Source of the DNA: Polaromonas sp.
GTDB lineage: Bacteria > Pseudomonadota > Gammaproteobacteria > Burkholderiales > Burkholderiaceae_C
DNA length: 64,000 bases
Direction: 5' to 3'
Assembly (NCBI GenBank): GCA_021737975.1
Contig: JAIPCZ010000006.1
Coordinates: 35,286-99,285 of the forward strand
Part shown: positions 49,166-55,595 of the stretch, piece by piece
Position numbering within the stretch: position 1 is the first letter of the stretch
Layout: each line of letters starts with the position of its first letter
Position numbers and translations under genes: made by a program
The notes under the pieces: model-generated
Seen by the model: the letters and a program-made list of their open reading frames with translations, nothing else
Databases searched by the model: none
What the model was told of the DNA's origin: nothing

Positions 49166-50700
49166 TGGACCCGGCCGACAAGACCGTGCCTGCTGGACGC
49201 TCCGGTCGCCGCCGCGACCGCGCCGGCAGTGGCGGGCGCATCGAAGCGGTGGGTGGGCGTTACGCCCCGATGGACGCCGAGGCGGTGCTTGCGATCGAGG
49301 CAGCCGCCCTGGATATCCTCGCCAACGTTGGCATGTCAGGTGCTCCGCCCCGCGTCATGGCGCTCGTGAGCGACGCAGGCGGCTCGGTGTCCAGCTCTGG
49401 CCGCTTGCTGTTTCCTGCCGAACTGGTCATGCGCTGCCTGAACGAGCTGCCGCGCGAGGTCGTGCTGTGCGGGCAGGACGCGCGCCATGACCTGACCCTG
49501 GCCGGAGCCCGCGTCCACGTCGGCTCCGGCGGTGCCGCACCCTTGATCGTCGATCTGGAGACAGGCAACTACCGCAATTCAACGCTGCGAGACCTGTACG
49601 ACGCTGCGCGCCTGGTCGACACGCTGGAGCACGTGCACTTCTTCTCGCGCTCGCTCGTCGCACGCGACATGCCTGACGACAGGTCACTGGAATTGAACAC
49701 GGCATTCGCAAGCCTGGCCGGAACGTCCAAGCATGTGTGCGTGTCGGCCTCGGCGCCCGCCCACGTGGAAATCATCGCCAGGATGTGCCACACGGTGGCA
49801 GGGTCAGAGCAGGCTTTCCGAGCACGACCCTTCCTTTCGCTCAACATCAACCACGCCGTTCCTCCGCTTCGTTTCGATCCGGACGCCTGCGAGGTGTTGC
49901 TCAAGGCGGTGGAGATGGGCATTCCGGCCATGGTCAACACCTTCGGCCAGATGGGCGCGTCCAGCCCCGTCACCATGGCCGGTTGCGTTGCGCAAACCAT
50001 CGCCGAAACCCTCGCCGGCATGGTGCTGGGCTGGTTGGTCGACCGCCGGGCACGACTGGTCTTTGGCCCTCGTCCCATGGTCACCGACCTGCGCACTGGC
50101 GGGATGGCCGGCGGCGGCGGCGAGCAAGCGACTCTGACCGCCGCCTGTGTGCAGATGGCAAGGCACTTCAATCTGCCCAACTCCACCATTGCCGGCGCGA
50201 CGGACAGCAAAATCGCGGACGCGCAGGCGGGTTACGAGAAGGCGCTCAGTGTGACGCTGGCAGCGCAGGCAGGATGCAACTTCATCACGCAGGCCTGCGG
50301 CATGCAGGCCAGCCTGATGGCTGTGTCGCTGGAGGCTTACGTGATCGACAACGACATGCTGGGGACCATCCTGAAGTCCCTGGCGCCGATCGAGGTGGGG
50401 CCGCATACCCTGGTCCTTGACAATATCGGGGAGGTGGTCGCCGGCGAGGGCCACTTTCTGGGACAACCGGACACGCTGGCCCGGATGTCGAGCGACTTTG
50501 TCTATCCGCAACTGGCTGACCGGCGCTCGCCGGGGCAGTGGGAACAGGCGGGTTCCCTGGACATCCGCACGGTCGCACGGCAGCGCGCGGCACAATTGCT
50601 CGCCAGCCATTTTCCGACCCACATGGGTCCGGAAGTTCAGGCCGCGTTGCGGGCGAACCTGGACATCAGACTGGCGCAAGAGGAGATGAAAGCCGCATGA
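49162..50700 (+). CDS. MttB-superfamily methyltransferase without pyrrolysine
   Basis: A 512-residue protein of the trimethylamine methyltransferase superfamily (COG5598): AALDILANVGMSGAPPRVMA at the N-terminus, VHVGSGGAAPLIVDLETGNY, FLSLNINHAVPPLRFDPDAC, VNTFGQMGASSPVTMAGCVA, IAGATDSKIADAQAGYEKAL and C-terminal THMGPEVQAAL. The frame has no internal amber codon, so it is of the non-pyrrolysine type. Studied members (MtgB, MtpB, MtcB) demethylate quaternary amines onto a corrinoid protein. No corrinoid-protein gene lies in the island. The start overlaps the previous stop, and the end overlaps the next start, both by ATGA. Confidence 0.9.
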   Translation: MMDPADKTVPAGRSGRRRDRAGSGGRIEAVGGRYAPMDAEAVLAIEAAALDILANVGMSGAPPRVMALVSDAGGSVSSSGRLLFPAELVMRCLNELPREVVLCGQDARHDLTLAGARVHVGSGGAAPLIVDLETGNYRNSTLRDLYDAARLVDTLEHVHFFSRSLVARDMPDDRSLELNTAFASLAGTSKHVCVSASAPAHVEIIARMCHTVAGSEQAFRARPFLSLNINHAVPPLRFDPDACEVLLKAVEMGIPAMVNTFGQMGASSPVTMAGCVAQTIAETLAGMVLGWLVDRRARLVFGPRPMVTDLRTGGMAGGGGEQATLTAACVQMARHFNLPNSTIAGATDSKIADAQAGYEKALSVTLAAQAGCNFITQACGMQASLMAVSLEAYVIDNDMLGTILKSLAPIEVGPHTLVLDNIGEVVAGEGHFLGQPDTLARMSSDFVYPQLADRRSPGQWEQAGSLDIRTVARQRAAQLLASHFPTHMGPEVQAALRANLDIRLAQEEMKAA

Positions 50701-51620
50701 AGATTGCAGTGATTGGCACCGGTGCCATGGGTTCGATCTATGCAGGCCTGCTGGCGGATGCAGGCAACGAAGTCTGGGCGATCGATACCTGGGAAGAGCA
50801 TATTCGCGCCATCGCGCAGGGTGGCTTGCGGATCGAGGGAGCGAGTGGCGACCGCACGGTCAAAGGCATCAGGACATCGATGAAGGTCGCCGATGCAGGC
50901 GACTGCGACCTTTACATCATCGCGACCAAGGCTTCGGCCGTGGGCGCGGCGGCCGAAGCCATCGCGCCGCTTTTGCGGCCATCCGCACTGGTGCTGACGA
51001 TACAGAACGGACTCGGCTCGGGCGAGCGTATTGCCAGGTTCATGCCAACGGACAACGTGCTGCTGGGTGTGGCGGATGGTTTTGGCGCCTCCATGAAAGG
51101 GCCCGGCCACGCGCACCACAACGCCATGAAGCTGATCCGGCTGGGCGAAATGAATGGCGGATTGACCGGGCGGCTGACCGACGTGGAGCAGGTGTGGCAG
51201 GGGGCGGGCTTCAACGCTCGGGCGTTCGAGGACATCCACCAGTTGATCTGGGAGAAGTTCCTGTGCAATGTCGCGTTCTCCGCGCCGTGCACGGCATTCA
51301 ACTGCACGGTCGGTGAACTGATGGCCAACCCGGCGTGGTGGGAAATCGCCACCGGGTGCGCGCGCGAAGCTTTCGCCTGCGGCAAGGCCAAACACATCCG
51401 TTTCGGGTTTGACGATGTGACGCAGTATGTGCGCAGTTTCGGGGCCGGCATGCCGCTTGCGCGGCCGTCCATGCTGCTGGACTATCTGGCACAGCGGGTA
51501 TCCGAGATCGACGCCATCAACGGCATGGTGCTGGTCCTGGGGCGTGAACTGGGCATCCCCACTCCCTACAACGACAGCATGAGCGCCGTGGTGCGCAGGC
51601 GCGAGGAGGCATTCCGATGA
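50697..51620 (+). CDS. Ketopantoate-reductase-like (PanE/ApbA) oxidoreductase
   Basis: A 307-residue NADP-dependent reductase: MKIAVIGTGAMGSIYAGLLA binding motif, the conserved Lys in YIIATKASAVGAAAEA, LTIQNGLGSGERIA, IWEKFLCNVAFSAP and SEIDAINGMVLVLGRELGIP. All residues typical for PanE catalysis seem present. In this operon it more likely reduces or oxidises a 2-oxo/2-hydroxyacid intermediate than makes pantoate. Overlaps both neighbours by ATGA. Confidence 0.9.
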   Translation: MKIAVIGTGAMGSIYAGLLADAGNEVWAIDTWEEHIRAIAQGGLRIEGASGDRTVKGIRTSMKVADAGDCDLYIIATKASAVGAAAEAIAPLLRPSALVLTIQNGLGSGERIARFMPTDNVLLGVADGFGASMKGPGHAHHNAMKLIRLGEMNGGLTGRLTDVEQVWQGAGFNARAFEDIHQLIWEKFLCNVAFSAPCTAFNCTVGELMANPAWWEIATGCAREAFACGKAKHIRFGFDDVTQYVRSFGAGMPLARPSMLLDYLAQRVSEIDAINGMVLVLGRELGIPTPYNDSMSAVVRRREEAFR

Positions 51621-52471
51621 AAATCGCCCGATTCATGGTCAAGGGACGAACGGGGTACGGCGTGGTCATCGACGAAGCCGGGATCGTGGAACCCTCCGGG
51701 GGTTTCCTGGCCCGACATCCGGACATCAGGTCCGTGTTGGCTTCCGACGCCATGCAGATGCTGGCCCTGGACGTGGCAGGCCGGCCTCCAAGTGTCAAGC
51801 TCGATGCGGTGGGTCTGCTGCCGCCACTTGCACCGGAGAACAAGGTCATCTGCGTCGGCATCAACTTCCGCAAGAAGTACCCGCTGGAGGGCGTGCCGCC
51901 GCCCGATCCCGAACACATCATTGTCTTTGCCAAGCACCACGACGCCATGGTGGGCCACGGTGACACGCTGGAGTTGCCGCTGGGCCTGGCGGCCGAGTCG
52001 TTCGACTACGAGGGCGAAATCACCCTCGTCATCGGCAAGGGCGGCCGGCACATCCCGCGCGACGCGGCGCTCGCGCACGTGGCGGGCTACACCATCCTCA
52101 ACGACGGCTCGGTGCGTGGCTGGCAGAAACAGTCCTTGCACGCCGGCAAGAACTTCGCGCGGTCCGGTGGCTGCGGGCCCTGGATCGTTACGGCCGACGA
52201 GGTCGGGCACCTCAACAAGCTGTCACTGACCACGCGGATCAACGACGAGCTGCGACAACAGACCGACGTCGGCCAGATGATCTTTCAGCCTGACGAGTTG
52301 ATCGCCTACATCTCGCACTTCACGCCGCTCCATCCGGGCGATCTCATCGCCACCGGTACACCCGAAGGCGCGGGCGGCAGTTTTTCACCACCCAGGTTTC
52401 TCAAGACCGGCGATCACATCGAGATTTCGGTATCCGGGGTGGGAGTCTTGAGCAATCGGGTGGGTGCCTGA
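51617..52471 (+). CDS. Fumarylacetoacetate hydrolase (FAH) family protein
   Basis: A 284-residue protein with an FAH fold: VICVGINFRKKYPLEG, metal ligands in AESFDYEGEITLVIGKGGRH, VAGYTILNDGSVRGWQKQSL and IATGTPEGAGGSFSPPRFLK. Family reactions include acylpyruvate hydrolysis, oxaloacetate decarboxylation and dioate isomerisation, all on 2-oxo acids. The start overlaps the previous stop by ATGA. Its substrate here is unknown. Confidence 0.9.
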   Translation: MKIARFMVKGRTGYGVVIDEAGIVEPSGGFLARHPDIRSVLASDAMQMLALDVAGRPPSVKLDAVGLLPPLAPENKVICVGINFRKKYPLEGVPPPDPEHIIVFAKHHDAMVGHGDTLELPLGLAAESFDYEGEITLVIGKGGRHIPRDAALAHVAGYTILNDGSVRGWQKQSLHAGKNFARSGGCGPWIVTADEVGHLNKLSLTTRINDELRQQTDVGQMIFQPDELIAYISHFTPLHPGDLIATGTPEGAGGSFSPPRFLKTGDHIEISVSGVGVLSNRVGA

Positions 52472-52784
52472 AGCGGCCAAAGCTGGGCTTTCCACGCATG
52501 TCTCAGGTCGTTTTGACCGGTATTTTCACCTGCGGCAGGCGCACCGGACGCCGCAGGCGGATCGGGTCGTCGGTGTGCCGCAGGATCCGCGTCAAGCTTG
52601 TGGCTGGTCACCACGGCGCAGGAGTCGCCGGGCTTGCCGGTGATCGAAGTGCGCCAGGACAGCGCCGGGCGGGCACTGTGAAGGGCAGGCACGTCGCGGG
52701 TGGTGCAGAGCTGTCTGGTGCGCGGGACAGAATGCCCCGAAGCTCTCACTCCCGGCCGTCGGCCGCTAACCAGGAAGGTGCAAC
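52472..52784 (+). other. Apparent gene remnant between FAH and CoA-binding genes
   Basis: The tight ATGA-coupled operon is interrupted here by 313 bases with no intact gene. Pieces in different frames look protein-like: GRFDRYFHLRQAHRTPQADR (frame open from about 52464) and, one frame on, LWLVTTAQESPGLPVIEVRQ ending at a TGA at 52679. I read this as a frameshifted or truncated gene of unknown family. The alternative is chance open frames in GC-rich DNA. Confidence 0.4.
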
Positions 52785-53318
52785 ATAAACACCATTCGAC
52801 AACTCCGAGGGGTTCTGGACAGGAACCGCACGATCGCCGTGGTGGGGCTGTCGGCCGAATGGCACCGTCCCAGCTTCTTGGCGTCCAAGTACCTGCAGGA
52901 GCATGGATACCGCATCGTCCCGGTGAACCCGCGCTACGCGAAGGCATCCACGGAGGTCCTCGGGGAGCGCTGTTATGCAGAGCTGACCGACATCCCCTTT
53001 GCAGTGGACATGGTCGACGTGTTCCGGCGCACCGAGGACGTGTTGCCGATTGCATGCCAGGCGGTGCAGATTGGCGCCCGATTCCTTTGGCAGCAGATCG
53101 GGGTCATGAACCTGGAGGCAGACGCGCTGGCGCGTGGGGCCGGAATGGATTCGGTGATGGACCGCTGCGTCAAGATTGAGCATGACCGGTTGTTCGGCGG
53201 GCTAAAAGTTTCGTGTTCGACAGTGCCGACCACGCGGCACAGATCAGACGCGACCAGGCGCTGGCCGCCTAAACATTGGAGAACACCATGCCCAAACCAT
53301 TGCAGCTGTGCCTCCTGA
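52785..53318 (+). CDS. CoA-binding (YccU-like) protein with an apparent ATA start and shifted C-terminus
   Basis: A CoA-binding domain: RTIAVVGLSAEWHRPSFLAS, GYRIVPVNPRYAKA, FLWQQIGVMNLEADALARG and MDRCVKIEHDRLFGGLK. The best ribosome site (AGGAAGG, 52772-52778) is placed for an ATA codon at 52785 giving (M)NTIRQLRGVLDRNRTIAVVG; the first standard start in frame is GTG at 52839, which would cut off the first strand of the fold. After GGLK at about 53205 the usual end is lost, and the frame runs into a Ser/Arg/Cys-rich tail that overlaps the next gene. In another frame, FVFDSADHAAQIRRDQALAA ends at 53271. The gene may be weakly expressed or dead. Confidence 0.65.
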   Translation: MNTIRQLRGVLDRNRTIAVVGLSAEWHRPSFLASKYLQEHGYRIVPVNPRYAKASTEVLGERCYAELTDIPFAVDMVDVFRRTEDVLPIACQAVQIGARFLWQQIGVMNLEADALARGAGMDSVMDRCVKIEHDRLFGGLKVSCSTVPTTRHRSDATRRWPPKHWRTPCPNHCSCAS

Positions 53319-54076
53319 GCGCGCTAGATGCGCGCGGTGTCAAGACCCTGACGCTGAACCGCCCGGACGCGTTCAACGCCCTGTCGGAAGAACTTCTGGC
53401 CGCGCTACAGCGCGAGCTGGACGCGACTGCAGTCGATGAGACGGTGCGCGCGGTGGTGCTGGCGGCCAATGGCCGTGCATTCTGTGCCGGCCACGACCTG
53501 AAGGAGATGCGCGCCTCGCCGTCGCCGGGGTACTATCGCACGCTGTTCGCGCAGTGCACTGAAGTCATGCTGGCCATGCAACGCCTGCCGGTGCCGGTGA
53601 TCGCGCGGGTGCAGGGCATCGCCACCGCCGCGGGTTGCCAGCTGGTGGCTATGTGCGATCTGGCGGTGGCGGCCAGCACCGCCCGTTTTGCGGTGAGCGG
53701 CGTGAACGTGGGTCTGTTCTGCTCCACACCGGGGGTGGCCCTGTCGCGCAACATGGGGCGCAAGGCGGCGTTCGAGATGCTGGTCACCGGCGCGTTCATC
53801 GACGCGGACGAAGCCAAGCGCCAGGGGCTAGTGAACCGAGTGGCAGATCCCGCGGCCCTCGATGAGGTCGTGGAGCAGCTGGTGCAGAGTATCCTTGCGA
53901 AGCCTCAGGTCGCTCTGGCGCTGGGCAAGCAGCTCTTCTATCGTCAGCTGGAAACTGGCATCGAGGCAGCCTATGCCGATGCGGCGCAGACCATGGCCTG
54001 CAATATGATGGACCCGTCCGCACTTGAAGGTGTGCAGGCCTTCATCGACAAACGTGCCCCTCGGTGGGGCCAATGA
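53288..54076 (+). CDS. Enoyl-CoA hydratase/isomerase-family protein lacking both catalytic glutamates
   Basis: A 262-residue crotonase-fold protein: TLNRPDAFNALSEELLAALQ, FCAGHDLKEMRASPSPGYY (oxyanion-hole segment), GIATAAGCQLVAMCDLAVA and GVNVGLFCSTPGVALSRNMG. In crotonase the two acid residues lie in GGGCEL and QPEILLG; here they are Gln (GCQL) and Gly, the pattern of ECHDC3-like proteins. Simple hydration is therefore unlikely. A GGAGAACACC ribosome site precedes ATG 53288. It is the last gene of the plus arm. Confidence 0.87.
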   Translation: MPKPLQLCLLSALDARGVKTLTLNRPDAFNALSEELLAALQRELDATAVDETVRAVVLAANGRAFCAGHDLKEMRASPSPGYYRTLFAQCTEVMLAMQRLPVPVIARVQGIATAAGCQLVAMCDLAVAASTARFAVSGVNVGLFCSTPGVALSRNMGRKAAFEMLVTGAFIDADEAKRQGLVNRVADPAALDEVVEQLVQSILAKPQVALALGKQLFYRQLETGIEAAYADAAQTMACNMMDPSALEGVQAFIDKRAPRWGQ

Positions 54077-54387
54077 TTGGACTTTGCTGCACGCTGGGCT
54101 CACAGAATGGATCCGTGAGCACATAAACATCCCCGCCAGCGCGTTCTGCATATTTGCGGGTCGCTTGTTCAACGGTCGACGCCCGTACACCGCAGTTATG
54201 TTTGATTGCATGGGGCACAATTTGGCAATCGAAAAACTCTGCGCCATGGCCTGAGCGGTCGGCATATCGCCTGCTGGAGCCATGTGCCCGCGTGACCATC
54301 CACTGCCCCTGTTATCCTCACGGGTACCCCAAATCACGGGAGAAGATGACTGCTGGCGCTGAAGTAGTTTGACTATCGCGCATAGTT
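54077..54387. other. Non-coding stretch at the right border of the catabolic island
   Basis: I see no supported gene, repeat or RNA in these 311 bases. Base composition drops from the GC-rich island toward AT-richer DNA, which marks the right edge of the island. Confidence 0.5.
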
Positions 54388-54777
54388 TCAAGGCGTCAGC
54401 TTTGGTGGCTGAAAAAACACGGAGTCATGACACGGTGAGCGCGGTGGCGGGCTATCTGGGCGCCAGTCTGGACTACCAAAGCACCTAGCTCGATCGATTC
54501 GCACCATCACCCAGAATTGAAGCGCGAGATGATGTTTCACATGAACGGGGCAGTGGTCTAGAAAATACCAAAGGTGCTTGCTACGCTCCAAGGGGCAACT
54601 CTTTACGCGTAACGCAATTTGTTCGGGAGGAAGCAATACCCCTTCGTGGCAACATTGCTCCAAGGCTAGCCAAAGGGTATTTTCCAAAATGAATTCGTGC
54701 CATTCACCTATTGAATTCTCAAAATTTTGGTCGGTATCAGCCATCACCTTGAAAGCTAGCAGTTCGACGGCCAGCAC
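54388..54777 (-). CDS. Uncharacterised small protein, second of a two-gene unit
   Basis: A protein of up to 129 residues: VMADTDQNFENSIGEWHEFI, ENTLWLALEQCCHEGVLLPP and HCPVHVKHHLALQFWVMVRI look like a real soluble alpha/beta protein. The C-terminal 25 residues are Pro/Ser-rich and may be read-through past a lost stop. It starts at GTG 54777 overlapping the previous gene by 22 bases, or at ATG 54744. I recognise no family. Confidence 0.5.
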   Translation of the reverse strand: MLAVELLAFKVMADTDQNFENSIGEWHEFILENTLWLALEQCCHEGVLLPPEQIALRVKSCPLERSKHLWYFLDHCPVHVKHHLALQFWVMVRIDRARCFGSPDWRPDSPPPRSPCHDSVFFQPPKLTP

Positions 54778-55157
54778 TTCAGCCTGGCAAAGAATCCGGA
54801 CACTGGACCACGCTTTGATTTTCGGTAGGCAATCACGTCTTCAGGGGTCAGGCCGCGTTCTGGGGCATGGATGCGGTGCCACAGTTCTTCCTCGGGGGTG
54901 GCATCGTTGGACCCAATGAAATGAGCTATCTTCCCGTCTGGCTGCTTAACCCAGCTACTCCAGGTGACGCGCCTTGGATACATCAGCTTGAACTCCAGTG
55001 GCATGACAGGTGTCCCCTGATACATGCGCGCTTCCGCAAACGCATCGACGGGCGATGTTCCAGGTTCCAGCGGTTGCGCGTCCGCAAGCGCGGCCTGGGC
55101 CGTCAAAAACTGGCTGAAGTCTTCGGGGTAGGGTTGCCGCTGATTTATTGATGACAT
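54756..55157 (-). CDS. Uncharacterised small protein, first of a two-gene unit
   Basis: A 133-residue protein beginning MSSINQRQPYPEDFSQFLTA, with MYPRRVTWSSWVKQPDGKIA and IGSNDATPEEELWHRIHAPE. It is soluble with no signal peptide. Codon use is less GC-biased than in the island, suggesting separate acquisition. Family and function are not recognised. A GTG at 55175 would add six residues. Confidence 0.55.
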   Translation of the reverse strand: MSSINQRQPYPEDFSQFLTAQAALADAQPLEPGTSPVDAFAEARMYQGTPVMPLEFKLMYPRRVTWSSWVKQPDGKIAHFIGSNDATPEEELWHRIHAPERGLTPEDVIAYRKSKRGPVSGFFARLKCWPSNC

Positions 55158-55595
55158 GGAATTGGACTCAATCACAGTGGAAGTGAATTCACTTTATCAC
55201 CGCAGGCAAAATTGCCCCACCAATCGGCTTTCGGTGACAGCAACGTAACGGTAAGCAGACATAAACGTCAGGTTTGGAGGAATCTGTGGACCCGCTAGGC
55301 AGCGTAAGGAGCCATTGGAACTTCGGCCGGGAGTGACTCCAGGGGGCTGGTTCCTGTCATACGACTTTTCGATCTGCTCGCTCCAAACCAGCCGTTCGCT
55401 CATGCGATTGAATGTCAGCTGAACAGCAACGCTTTCGTCAAGTTGAACACCCGCAGTGAGCTAGGTGCGGTCATACAACATCTCGATTTGACGGTCGGCA
55501 AGAGGCACTTATCGGTACTAGCATAATTTGATATGCCTCCGCCAAAGCGGACGTTGTATTGTGATGAGCCCATCAAAACGCTGGATGTACGTGTC
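55158..55595. other. Intergenic stretch without recognisable genes
   Basis: About 440 bases, with short open frames only. Scattered pieces such as AATCGGCTTTCGGTGACAGC resemble the debris of interspersed sequence also seen at 58400-58700 and 63100-63350. I see no gene or RNA. Confidence 0.45.

Noticed and set aside
49162..50700. Pyrrolysine-containing trimethylamine methyltransferase
   Set aside because: The reading frame is uninterrupted with no in-frame TAG, and no pylTSBCD genes are seen.
35743..54076. The island as a standard DMSP demethylation pathway
   Set aside because: Only a DmdA-like gene fits. There is no DmdB ligase or DmdC dehydrogenase, and the crotonase lacks the catalytic acids of DmdD.
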